DNA from: Streptomyces pristinaespiralis
Lineage (GTDB): Bacteria; Actinomycetota; Actinomycetes; Streptomycetales; Streptomycetaceae
Reading direction: 5' to 3'
Assembly (NCBI RefSeq): GCF_001278075.1
Contig: NZ_CP011340.1
Span: forward strand, 7,499,501-7,563,500
Length of the DNA stretch: 64,000 nt
The translations under genes and the position numbers were made by a program. The notes below the pieces were generated by a model. The model had not been told where the DNA came from, made no database searches, and saw nothing but the letters and a program-made list of their open reading frames with translations. Shown in pieces: positions 25,138-33,332 of this stretch. Numbering within the stretch: position 1 is the first letter of the stretch; each line of letters begins with the position of its first letter.

Positions 25138-25655
25138 CGGCCATGCCGCCCCGGATACGCAAGATCGCGCTCACCGCGCACGTCACGTCCTCCGTCGGCT
25201 GGATCGGCGCGGTGGCCGTCTTCCTCGTTCTCGCCGTCACCGGACTGGGCAGCCAGGACCCGCAGACCGTGCGGGCCGCGTACCTGGCCATGGAGCTGAC
25301 CGGACGGCTGGTCATCGTGCCGCTCGCCCTCGCCTCGCTGCTCACCGGGCTCGTCCAGTCGCTGGGCACGGTCTGGGGACTGTTCCGCCACTACTGGGTC
25401 CTGGTCAAGCTCCTGATCGGCGTCCTGGCCACGGTGTTGCTCCTCGTCCACATGCGGCCCGTCGGCCACATGGCCGACGCCGTGCGGCAGGCGACCCTGA
25501 CCGAAGGTGAACTCGGTGGTCTGCGGATCCAGTTGGCCGCCGACGCCGGTGCGGCGCTCCTCGTACTGCTCGTCGCGGTGGCACTGTCGGTCTTCAAGCC
25601 CCGGGGGACGACCCGCTACGGGCGGCGCCGCATGCGGGCGGCTGCGCCGCGCTAG
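25134..25655 (+). CDS. DUF2269-like integral membrane protein
   Basis: A 173-residue protein with four hydrophobic segments: TSSVGWIGAVAVFLVLAV, LVIVPLALASLLTGLVQSLG, YWVLVKLLIGVLATVLLLVH and ALLVLLVAVALSVFKPRG. Conserved features are the His in LTAHVTSSVGW and LLVHMRP, consistent with the DUF2269 group. It overlaps the preceding small gene by four bases. The adjacent divergent TetR protein probably controls the pair. Function unknown. Confidence 0.78.
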   Translation: MTAMPPRIRKIALTAHVTSSVGWIGAVAVFLVLAVTGLGSQDPQTVRAAYLAMELTGRLVIVPLALASLLTGLVQSLGTVWGLFRHYWVLVKLLIGVLATVLLLVHMRPVGHMADAVRQATLTEGELGGLRIQLAADAGAALLVLLVAVALSVFKPRGTTRYGRRRMRAAAPR

Positions 25656-25900
25656 CCCTGTCGACCCGGCCCGTCGAGCAGGGCGAGGGCGCGCGTGCCG
25701 GTCGAGCGTCCGGCAGTCCCAAGGCGAGGTGAAAGGCCGACGAGCGCGGACGGTAGGCGTGCCCGGGCGACGGTGACGTCGTCAGCCGCCCGACGGGCTG
25801 ACAGACTGCCGGGACACGCCGCGGGTGCTGTCCCGACAGGGGCGGTTCCGTGGCCGGCGGGGACGCGCAGGGCCCCCGTCGGGGCAGGTTCGGAGAGCTG

Positions 25901-26566
25901 ATGCAGGAGCACGACCCGACGCCGGCCGATGACCAGCGCCGGCACTGGCAGGAGACGTACGCCGCCCATCCCGCGATGTACGGGGACCAGCCGTCGGCCG
26001 CGGCCGTCCACGCGCTGGACCGCTTCCGTGCCGCGGGCGCCCGCCAGGTGCTCGAGCTGGGCGCGGGCCACGGCCGGGACACCCTCTTCTTCGCCAGGGC
26101 CGGCCTCACGGTCATCGCCACCGACTTCAGCCGCACCGGTATCGATCAGCTGCGCACCGCCGCGGACGGGGCGGGCCTGACGGGCCTGGTGAGTGCCGCC
26201 GTCCATGACGTGCGCCGACCGCTGCCGCTCGGCGACGGGTCGGTGGACGCGGTCTTCGCGCACATGCTGCTGTGCATGGCTCTGTCGACCGACGAGATCC
26301 ACGCCGCCGTCGCCGAGGTGCGCCGGGTGCTGCGGCCCGGCGGCGTTTTCGTCTACACCGTCCGCCACACCGGCGACGCGCACTACGGCCGGGGAACCGC
26401 CCACGGCGACGACATCTACGAACACGGCGGCTTCGGCGTGCACTTCTTCCCGCGCCGCCTCGTCGACGCGCTGGCCGAGGGCTGGCAGCTCGAGGAGGTC
26501 CAGTCGTTCGAAGAAGGAGAACTGCCCCGGCGCCTGTGGCGCGTCACCCAGGTCCGACCCGCCTGA
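25901..26566 (+). CDS. Class I SAM-dependent methyltransferase
   Basis: A 221-residue cytosolic methyltransferase. Motif I is VLELGAGHGRDTLFFA, motif II/acidic loop is VIATDFSRTGID, motif post I is VHDVRRPLPLGDGSVDAVFAH, and motif III is VLRPGGVFVYTVRHTG. These form a complete SAM site. The N-terminal WQETYAAHPAMYGDQPS resembles a family of small actinobacterial methyltransferases with unknown substrate; similar proteins have been linked to tellurite or thiopurine methylation, but no evidence favours this here. ATG 25901 has a GGAGAG site. It stands alone before the arsenic genes. Confidence 0.87.
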   Translation: MQEHDPTPADDQRRHWQETYAAHPAMYGDQPSAAAVHALDRFRAAGARQVLELGAGHGRDTLFFARAGLTVIATDFSRTGIDQLRTAADGAGLTGLVSAAVHDVRRPLPLGDGSVDAVFAHMLLCMALSTDEIHAAVAEVRRVLRPGGVFVYTVRHTGDAHYGRGTAHGDDIYEHGGFGVHFFPRRLVDALAEGWQLEEVQSFEEGELPRRLWRVTQVRPA

Positions 26567-26862
26567 GGCCCGGACCGCCGTCGAGCTTGCCTGCTCGGCC
26601 ACGGGGGTCGGCGGCCGATCCCGCCGATCGCTGTACCTATCCGCTCGGCTGCCGGGTCCGCGTCATCCGGCCGCCCCGCGTCGAGCCGGCCGACCACCTG
26701 GATCGTCCATGCCGGAACCACCATGCGCAGGTCCTGGCCGGCGGCCTCGCGAGCCTGCCGGTGACTGCGAGGCCCCGCCGTACCCGAAGCGGGCGCGCCG
26801 CAGGGAGCCGACGCATGGTACGCGCCGAGCTCCCCGGTGGCGTCGCCCCGGCGGCGCGGTGT

Positions 26863-27279
26863 TCACCCCCGCTGGGCGTCGATCTCGGCGATGAGGGCCT
26901 CGATGCGGGTCCTGATCTCGTCGCGGATGGGGCGGACGGACTCCACGCCCTTGCCGGCGGGGTCTTCGAGGGCCCAGTCGAGGTACTTCTTGCCCGGGAA
27001 GATCGGGCAGGCGTCGCCGCAGCCCATGGTGATGACGTAGTCGGACGCCTGGACGGCCTCGGTGGTGAGGATCTTCGGGGTGGCGGCGGAGATGTCGATG
27101 CCGACTTCCTTCATGGCCTCGACGGCGGCGGGGTTGACCTGGTCGCCGGGGACGGAGCCGGCCGAGCGGACCTCGATCCTGTCGCCCGCGAGGTGGTGGA
27201 GGAAGCCGGCGGCCATCTGGGAGCGGCCCGCGTTGTGGACGCAGACGAACAGCACGGAGGCGAGCGGGGCGGAGGACAT
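26863..27279 (-). CDS. arsC: Arsenate reductase (low-molecular-weight phosphatase fold)
   Basis: A 138-residue enzyme that reduces arsenate to arsenite in the cytoplasm. The P-loop CVHNAGR (CX5R), preceded by VLFV, supplies the first nucleophile, and CGDACP holds the second and third redox cysteines, as in thioredoxin-coupled ArsC. The family's DPAGKG motif follows (WALEDPAGKGVE). ATG 27279 follows an AAGGAAGAG site; the frame is open further back to 27378, but that extension is Pro-rich and has no ribosome site. It is divergent from arsR-acr3-arsO. Confidence 0.93.
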   Translation of the reverse strand: MSSAPLASVLFVCVHNAGRSQMAAGFLHHLAGDRIEVRSAGSVPGDQVNPAAVEAMKEVGIDISAATPKILTTEAVQASDYVITMGCGDACPIFPGKKYLDWALEDPAGKGVESVRPIRDEIRTRIEALIAEIDAQRG

Positions 27280-27448
27280 GGGCTCTTCCTTCACGAGGTG
27301 GGGCAGCGGTTCGAGGACAGGCGGTACGAGGGGTGCGGGCGGGGCAGGGGCCGGCGGAGCATGATGCGGCGCCTTCACCGTCGCGGCTGTCGTCGCGGAT
27401 CCGCCGCATGCGGCGACTGCGCGCCGGCCCCTGGGTCAGCAGCCAGGT

Positions 27449-27493
27449 CAGTCCGGACTGGTATCAGCCGAACATGATGTGACAGTATCAGCC
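27449..27493. promoter_or_regulatory. Candidate ars control region
   Basis: The spacer between divergent arsC and arsR has a 12-base palindrome CAGTCCGGACTG (27449-27460) and two direct copies of TATCAGCC at 27462-27469 and 27486-27493, 24 bases apart. They end just before the arsR ATG (27495), the place where an ArsR repressor would act. No known ArsR consensus was recognised, so the assignment is positional. Confidence 0.4.
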
Positions 27494-27494
27494 C

Positions 27495-27803
27495 ATGATG
27501 ACGTCAGTCGACACTGATCTCCTACGGGTACTGGCCGACCCGCTCAGGCTCCGGATCGTGACCCTGCTCGCCCGCGAGACCTTGTGCACCACCCACCTCG
27601 TGGAGGAGACGGGTGCCCGCCAGACCAACCTCTCCAACCACCTGAAGGTGCTGCGCGAGGCCGGGGTCGTGGAGACCGAGCCGTGCGGCCGCTTCACCTA
27701 CTACAAGCTCCGTCCGGACGTCATCGCCCAGCTCGCCGGCCAGTTCGCCGACCTGGCCGAGTCCGCCCGTTCCGCCACCGACAACAAGAGGGCCTGTCCG
27801 TGA
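27495..27803 (+). CDS. arsR: ArsR-family arsenic-responsive repressor
   Basis: A 102-residue winged-helix repressor. The DNA-binding part is LADPLRLRIVTLLARETLCT and ARQTNLSNHLKVLREAGVVE, with wing TEPCGRFTYYKL. Cysteines occur in TLCTTHL and EPCGR; the first site has only one of the two Cys of the classic ELCVCDL-type arsenite motif, so the binding site may involve the second Cys or C-terminal Cys (KRACP). It starts the arsR-acr3-arsO operon and its stop overlaps the acr3 start. Confidence 0.92.
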   Translation: MMTSVDTDLLRVLADPLRLRIVTLLARETLCTTHLVEETGARQTNLSNHLKVLREAGVVETEPCGRFTYYKLRPDVIAQLAGQFADLAESARSATDNKRACP

Positions 27804-28963
27804 CACGCACCGAAGGACCCGCGGCGACCCGCGCCGAAACACCCGCGACGCCCGGCGCCGAAGGGACCGCGACCGCTGGCGACCCGGGGCACGCCACCGC
27901 CGAGGAACGGTCGGTCGTCGCGAAGCTGTCGACGCTCGACCGTTTCCTCGCCGTCTGGATCCTGATCGCCATGGGCCTCGGCCTGGGGCTCGGCCGGCTG
28001 ATCCCCGGCCTGAACGACGCGCTGGCGAAGGTGGAGATCGGCGGCATATCGCTGCCGATCGCCGTCGGCCTGCTGATCATGATGTACCCGGTCCTCGCGA
28101 AGGTCCGCTACGACAAGCTGGACGCCGTCACCGGCGACCGCAGGCTCATGGTCTCCTCGCTGGTCGTCAACTGGGTCCTCGGGCCGGCGGTGATGTTCGC
28201 CCTCGCGTGGATCTTCCTGCCCGACCTGCCCGAGTACCGCACCGGCCTGATCATCGTCGGACTCGCCCGCTGCATCGCCATGGTCATCATCTGGAACGAC
28301 CTGGCGTGCGGCGACCGGGAGGCCGCCGCCGTCCTGGTCGCGCTGAACTCGGTCTTCCAGGTCGTCGCCTTCGGCCTGCTGGGCTGGCTCTACCTCGACC
28401 TGCTGCCCGGCTGGCTCGGCCTCGGCGACGGCGAGAGCCTCGACATCTCGATGTGGAAGATCGCGCTCAACGTCGTCGTCTTCCTCGGAATCCCGCTCCT
28501 CGCCGGATTCCTGACCCGGCGGATCGGTGAGAAGAAGCTCGGCCGCGAGCCGTACGAGAACAACTTCCTGCCGAAGATCGGCCCCTGGGCGCTCTACGGC
28601 CTGCTGTTCACGATCGTCGTCCTCTTCGCCCTCCAGGGGAAGACGATCACCTCACAGCCGCTGGACGTCGCCCGGATCGCGCTGCCGCTGCTCGTCTACT
28701 TCGCCGTCGTCTGGTTCGGCACCTTCGCGCTCGGCAAGCTGATCGGCCTGAACTACGACCGCACCGCGACCCTGGCCTTCACCGCGGCCGGAAACAACTT
28801 CGAACTCGCGATCGCGGTCGCCATCGCCACCTTCGGCGTCACCTCCGGCCAGGCCCTCTCCGGCGTCGTCGGCCCTCTCATCGAGGTCCCCGTCCTCGTC
28901 GCCCTGGTCTACGTCTCCCTGGCGTGGCGCAGGAAGTTCACCGCGGCGCAGCCGGTTTCATGA
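27800..28963 (+). CDS. acr3: Arsenite efflux permease of the Acr3 type
   Basis: A 387-residue membrane protein with ten hydrophobic segments after a 45-residue hydrophilic extension rich in Ala, Thr, Glu and Pro. Acr3 features include the conserved Cys in GLARCIAMVIIWNDLACGD and the conserved Glu in AAGNNFELAIAVAIATFG, both essential in characterised members. It expels arsenite made by ArsC. The GTG overlaps the arsR stop (GTGA) and its stop overlaps the start of arsO. The N-terminal extension, with imperfect ATRAETPAT and PGAEGTAT motifs, is longer than usual. Confidence 0.93.
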   Translation: MTRTEGPAATRAETPATPGAEGTATAGDPGHATAEERSVVAKLSTLDRFLAVWILIAMGLGLGLGRLIPGLNDALAKVEIGGISLPIAVGLLIMMYPVLAKVRYDKLDAVTGDRRLMVSSLVVNWVLGPAVMFALAWIFLPDLPEYRTGLIIVGLARCIAMVIIWNDLACGDREAAAVLVALNSVFQVVAFGLLGWLYLDLLPGWLGLGDGESLDISMWKIALNVVVFLGIPLLAGFLTRRIGEKKLGREPYENNFLPKIGPWALYGLLFTIVVLFALQGKTITSQPLDVARIALPLLVYFAVVWFGTFALGKLIGLNYDRTATLAFTAAGNNFELAIAVAIATFGVTSGQALSGVVGPLIEVPVLVALVYVSLAWRRKFTAAQPVS

Positions 28964-30018
28964 CGCAACGCGCCGACGTGGTGGTGGTCGGCGGCGGCCA
29001 GAGCGGGCTCGCCGCCGGCTACCACCTGCGCCGCCTCGGCATCGACTTCGCCGTTCTGGACGGCGGGTCGCTGCCGGGCGGCGCCTGGCAGCACACCTGG
29101 GACTCGCTTCGCCTGTTCTCCCCGGCCGCGTACTCGTCGCTGCCGGGCCGTCTGATGCCGGCGCAGCCGGGCGAGACGTATCCGGACGCCGGGCATGTGC
29201 TCGAGTACCTCGCGGACTACGAGAAGCGGTACGAGCTGCCCGTCCGGCACGGTGTCCAGGTCCGGGCGGTGCACCGCGACGGGGCGTTCCTGCGGGTGGA
29301 GACCGACGCGGGCGCCTGGCGGTGCCGGGCGGTCGTCAGTGCGACGGGCACCTGGTCCCGCCCGTTCCTGCCCGCCGTTCCCGGCCGGGGAGTCTTCGCC
29401 GGCCGGCAGCTGCACACCACCGACTACCGCCGCCCTGCCGACTTCGCCGGGCAGCGCGTGATCGTCGTGGGTGGCGGCAACTCCGGCGCCCAGATCGCCG
29501 CCGACCTCGCCCTGGACGGCGTGCGGCTCACGTGGGTGACGCGGCGTCCGCCGCGCTACCTCGCCGACGACATCGACGGCCGTGTCCTCTTCGACGTCGC
29601 CACGGCCCGTCGCCGCGCACTCGACGAAGGCCGCACCGACAGCGGCGGCGTCGCCTCCCTCGGCGACATCGTCGCCGTCCCGCCGGTCCGGGCCGCCCGC
29701 GACGCCGGACTGCTCGAGCCCCGGCCTCCGTTCACCCGGCTCACGGCCACCGGCGCCGAGTGGACGGACGGCACCACGGCCGAGGCGGACACCGTCATCT
29801 GGTGCACCGGCTTCCGTGCGGCCCTGTCCCACCTCGCGCCTCTCGGACTGCGCGGGCCACGCGGCCGCATCGCGACCGAAGGCACCCGCGCCGTCGACGA
29901 GCCGCGCCTGCACCTCCTCGGCTACGGCGACTGGACCGGACCCGCCTCCGCCACCCTGATCGGCGTCGGCCGGCCCGCCCGCGACGCGGCCCGCGAGGTC
30001 GCCCGACTGCTGCACTGA
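28960..30018 (+). CDS. arsO: ArsO-like flavin-dependent monooxygenase
   Basis: A 352-residue FAD/NADPH-dependent enzyme of the flavin-monooxygenase group. The FAD site is VVVVGGGQSGLAAGYHL; the NADPH site is RVIVVGGGNSGAQIAADLA; between them lies the SATGTWSRPFLP segment. It ends with a typical GYGDWTGPASATLIGVG block. In actinobacteria, ArsO genes directly follow arsR and acr3, as here with a four-base overlap. The exact reaction on arsenic compounds is not established. Convergence on other flavin enzymes is possible, but the context is strong. Confidence 0.88.
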   Translation: MTQRADVVVVGGGQSGLAAGYHLRRLGIDFAVLDGGSLPGGAWQHTWDSLRLFSPAAYSSLPGRLMPAQPGETYPDAGHVLEYLADYEKRYELPVRHGVQVRAVHRDGAFLRVETDAGAWRCRAVVSATGTWSRPFLPAVPGRGVFAGRQLHTTDYRRPADFAGQRVIVVGGGNSGAQIAADLALDGVRLTWVTRRPPRYLADDIDGRVLFDVATARRRALDEGRTDSGGVASLGDIVAVPPVRAARDAGLLEPRPPFTRLTATGAEWTDGTTAEADTVIWCTGFRAALSHLAPLGLRGPRGRIATEGTRAVDEPRLHLLGYGDWTGPASATLIGVGRPARDAAREVARLLH

Positions 30019-30151
30019 GGCCCAAGACCGCCCTGCCTCACCGGAGCCTCCGTACGGGCGCAGGCATCCTGACCGCGGAAGGTTCCGACAGCCCCACGCC
30101 GACCGGCCGTCGCTCCTTGGACGAGGCGGTCCGACGGGCGACACTGCAGGC

Positions 30152-31711
30152 ATGGAGGAGCCGCCGCTCGACGTACTGATCGTGGGTGCGGGGCCGACAG
30201 GCCTGGCCCTGGCGGCCCAGCTGCGGGCGTACGGCGTCCGGTTCCGGATCATCGACCGGCACCTGGACCGCGCCCGCGAGTCCCGCGCACTGGCCGTTCA
30301 GCCGCGGACGCTGGAAGCTCTGGCGCCCTTCGGGGTGAGCGAGGAGCTGGTGCGGCGCGGCAATCCGGCGGTGCGGCTGAGCATGCATCTGCCGGGCAGG
30401 ACGGTGCGGGTGCCGCTGTTCGACCTGGGCGTCGCCGACACGCCGTACCCCTTCCTGCTGTTCCTGTCGCAGGCCGAGACGGAGAGCGTCCTCGGCCGGT
30501 ACCTGACCGACGGCGGGACACCCCTCGAGCGGGGTGTCGAGCTCGTGGGGACGGTGGGCGCCGGTGAACAGGTGGCCTGCCGCCTGAGGAGAGGGGACGG
30601 GGCAGAGGAACGGGTGACCACGCGCTACGTGGCCGGCTGTGACGGGGCCCGCAGCACCGTGCGGCAGCAGGCCGGCATCGGTTTCGAGGGCCACTCCTAC
30701 CCGCAGACGTTCCTGCTCGCCGACCTGGAGGCCGACGGTCTCGAGCCGGGAGCGGCGCACGCCTGTATGACCGACGCAGGGATGGTGTTCTTCTTCCCGC
30801 TCGTGTCGCCCGCGAGCTGGCGGATGCTCGCGATCAGACCCCCCGACACACCGGATACCGCCGGAACGGCGGTGAGCCTCGCGATGCTCCAGTCCCTCGT
30901 CGACCGCTACGTCGACCTGCCGCTGCGCTTGCGCGACCCGGTGTGGATGACCGACTTCAAGATCCACAACCGTGGCGCCGGCCGCTACCGCTCGGGGCCC
31001 TTCTTCCTGGCCGGCGACGCGGCCCACATCCACAGCCCCGCCGGCGCCCAAGGGATGAACACCGGCATCCAGGACGCCCTCAACCTCGGCTGGAAACTCG
31101 CCATGGTCTGCCGGGGCACCGCACCGGCCGCCCTGCTGGACACCTACGATGCGGAACGCGCACCGGTCGGCCGTGACGTCCTGCGCTTCACCGACCTCGC
31201 CTTCAAGATCGCGACCAGTGCCCACCCCCTGATCCGGTCGGCACGCACCCGCCTCGCGCCCCGCGTCGCGCCGCTCGTCCTGCGTCCTGCGCCGCTGCGC
31301 GCCGCCGTCTTCCGCCGGCTCGGCCAGCTCGCCGTCGACTACCGGCGCAGCCCGCTCACCGCCGCGGGCTCCCGGCCGCCCCGCCACGGCCCGAGAGCCG
31401 GCGACCGGCTGCCGGACACTCCGCCCGGCCTGCAGGCCCTGACCGCCCGGCCCGGCCACCACCTGCTTCTCTGCGGTCCGCCGGGCAGCTGGAACGGCTC
31501 CCCGGAGCCCGCCGCTCCGGCCCGGGGACGCGCGGGCCTCCTCCACGTCCACAGACTCGGAACGAACGCGCCCTGGGCAGGCACCGTTCACTGCCTGGTG
31601 CGGCCCGACGGCTACATCGCCTACCTCGCGACGGGCACGGACCTGACCGGTCTCGTCGCCCACCTCGACCGCTGGCTCCCGCCCCGGGAACCGGAACGCC
31701 CAGGGCCCTGA
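30152..31711 (+). CDS. FAD-dependent aromatic-type monooxygenase
   Basis: A 519-residue single-component flavin hydroxylase of the PheA/TfdB group. GxGxxG (LIVGAGPTGLALAAQLRAYG) binds the FAD; YVAGCDGARSTVRQQAGIGF gives the DG motif; and FFLAGDAAHIHSPAGAQG and MNTGIQDALNLGWKLA give the GD motif and the ribityl contact. The C-terminal thioredoxin-like part is degenerate. Such enzymes hydroxylate phenolic or polyketide substrates with NAD(P)H. Relatives include rifampicin monooxygenase and phenol hydroxylase; the substrate is unknown. No polyketide or aromatic gene is next to it, and an aldo/keto reductase follows 124 bases downstream. Confidence 0.88.
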   Translation: MEEPPLDVLIVGAGPTGLALAAQLRAYGVRFRIIDRHLDRARESRALAVQPRTLEALAPFGVSEELVRRGNPAVRLSMHLPGRTVRVPLFDLGVADTPYPFLLFLSQAETESVLGRYLTDGGTPLERGVELVGTVGAGEQVACRLRRGDGAEERVTTRYVAGCDGARSTVRQQAGIGFEGHSYPQTFLLADLEADGLEPGAAHACMTDAGMVFFFPLVSPASWRMLAIRPPDTPDTAGTAVSLAMLQSLVDRYVDLPLRLRDPVWMTDFKIHNRGAGRYRSGPFFLAGDAAHIHSPAGAQGMNTGIQDALNLGWKLAMVCRGTAPAALLDTYDAERAPVGRDVLRFTDLAFKIATSAHPLIRSARTRLAPRVAPLVLRPAPLRAAVFRRLGQLAVDYRRSPLTAAGSRPPRHGPRAGDRLPDTPPGLQALTARPGHHLLLCGPPGSWNGSPEPAAPARGRAGLLHVHRLGTNAPWAGTVHCLVRPDGYIAYLATGTDLTGLVAHLDRWLPPREPERPGP

Positions 31712-31835
31712 ACGGGAACGCCGCCGGGCGCCTGCCGGGCGGGACCCACCGGGGCCCGAACGTGACCCGCAGCCGCCGGGGACGCCCGACCGCGCTGCTA
31801 GCGTTGCCTCTTGGACGAGGGGGCGAAAGCAGCAG

Positions 31836-32675
31836 ATGACACCGACCACGTTCCGTATCGGGGGCGATCTGACCGTACGCCGGCTGGGGTTCGGTGCCAT
31901 GCACCTGCCGACCGAGCCCGGTTCCGCCAGGGAGACGTCACTCGCCGTCGCCCGGCGGGCCGTCGAACTGGGCGTCACGCTCATCGACACCGCGTACCTG
32001 TACGGCGGGGGAGCCAACGAGGAACTCCTCGCCGAGGCCCTGCACCCCTACCCGGACGGGCTGCTCATCACCACCAAGGTCGGCGTCGCGCGATCCGGTC
32101 CGTCGGGGGAGTGGCGGCTCGACGGGCGGCCGGCCGTCCTGCGCGGGCAGGTCGAGGAGGCGCTGCGCCGACTGCGCGTCGAGCGCGTCGAGTTGCTCCA
32201 GCTGCACCGGATCGATCCGCAGACGCCGCTCGCCGACCAGGTCGGCACCCTGCGGGACCTGCGCGACGAGGGCAAGATCGGCCGGATCGGACTGTCGGAG
32301 GTCACCGTCGCCGAGCTCGAGGAGGCGAGAGGGATCGTCGACATCGCGAGCGTGCAGAACCGCTACAGCCTTCTCGACCGTGAGTACGAGCCCGTGCTCG
32401 CCGCCTGCGAGGCGGCCGGGATCGCGTTCCTGCCCTGGCGGCCGGTCGCTTGGGGGAAGGCGGGGGCGAACGACGAGATCGCCGCCGTGGCCGCCGAACT
32501 CGACGCATGCCCGACGCAGGTCCTGCTCGCGTGGCTCCTCGGGCACTCACCGGTCGTCCTGCCGATCCCGGGCACCACGCGGATCGACCATCTGGAAGAG
32601 AATCTCGCCGCCGAAGGTCTCCACCTGCCGCCCGCCCTCCGCGACCGCCTCGACGGGCTGGCCGCGCCGGAGTAG
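31836..32675 (+). CDS. Aldo/keto reductase
   Basis: A 279-residue NADPH-dependent reductase with the TIM-barrel AKR fold. The start VRRLGFGAMHLPT and GVTLIDTAYLYGGGANEELL carry the catalytic Asp and Tyr; LITTKVG supplies the Lys; and LLQLHRIDPQTPLADQ supplies the His. The cofactor segment VVLPIPGTTRIDHLEENLAA is complete. It resembles oxidoreductases near YhdN/YajO. Substrate unknown. A GAGGGGG site precedes the ATG. It is on the same strand as the FAD monooxygenase gene and could be co-transcribed. Confidence 0.9.
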   Translation: MTPTTFRIGGDLTVRRLGFGAMHLPTEPGSARETSLAVARRAVELGVTLIDTAYLYGGGANEELLAEALHPYPDGLLITTKVGVARSGPSGEWRLDGRPAVLRGQVEEALRRLRVERVELLQLHRIDPQTPLADQVGTLRDLRDEGKIGRIGLSEVTVAELEEARGIVDIASVQNRYSLLDREYEPVLAACEAAGIAFLPWRPVAWGKAGANDEIAAVAAELDACPTQVLLAWLLGHSPVVLPIPGTTRIDHLEENLAAEGLHLPPALRDRLDGLAAPE

Positions 32676-33332
32676 AGCCACGGCCGAACGTCGTGTGTCC
32701 CCCACGACCGCTGGGCCGGGTCCGCGGCCGGCCGGTCGGCTTTCCTGGTCGGCTTTCCTCGGGAAAAGCAGCAGCGGCCGGTGACCGGGCGGGACCATTT
32801 CTCGCCGTCCGGCCGGTGTACCCGCGGCTCCCGATTACCTGACGTCCTTTTTGTGCGCTTTGATGCCGACTTCGCCGTGTGGTGTCCTGGCCGGGGGCGT
32901 TCAAGGGGAGTCGGCATGTCCGTATTGATATGTATTCAATGTCCTTGAGTGGCGCGAAGGCGATTACGATGCTGTGACTGTGGTGTGAAGATCAAGGACG
33001 AGGCGACTGCCCGCTGGGTGCGGGAAGAAAAGAAGAAAAGGGGGAAAGGTGATTCCGCTTGTTCCGCCGGCCGCCGGGCTCGGCGCTGTTCCCGTGTCTG
33101 CGGACGCAGTCCCGACGATTGCCGCCGGCCGGCCTTCGCCGGCCGTGCGCATGGGCTCGGACGGCGCCGGTGACCGGCCCGGATGGACGGGCGGCGGAAC
33201 ATGGTGCCCCGTTCCGGAGGGGCGACGTGCGCGGGCTCGTGGTCACCTGTCGGTCCACCGTCGACCGGGTCGTGGCCGAGCGGAAGTCGTCCCCACCGAG
33301 TCTCTTTGCGTCGGAAGAAAACCGAAACACCT
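32676..33332. other. 657-base region without a confident gene
   Basis: It starts GC-rich and becomes relatively AT-rich from about 32850, continuing into the membrane-protein gene. It holds a perfect 13-base tandem duplication (GGTCGGCTTTCCT at 32734-32746 and 32747-32759). A 74-codon open frame from GTG 32949 begins with a Cys cluster (LRCCDCGVKIKDEA) but has atypical codons and a late Arg-rich part, so I do not call it. The downstream part should contain the promoter of the gene at 33333. Confidence 0.5.
32734..32759 (+). repeat. 13-base perfect tandem duplication
   Basis: GGTCGGCTTTCCT occurs twice without a spacer in the intergenic region after the aldo/keto reductase. It may be a recent replication slip. 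No function is evident. Confidence 0.9.

Noticed and set aside
32949..33173. A 74-codon frame with an N-terminal Cys cluster (RCCDCG)
   Set aside because: No ribosome site was found, codon use is atypical and the second half is Arg-rich noise. Kept only as a note in the intergenic entry.
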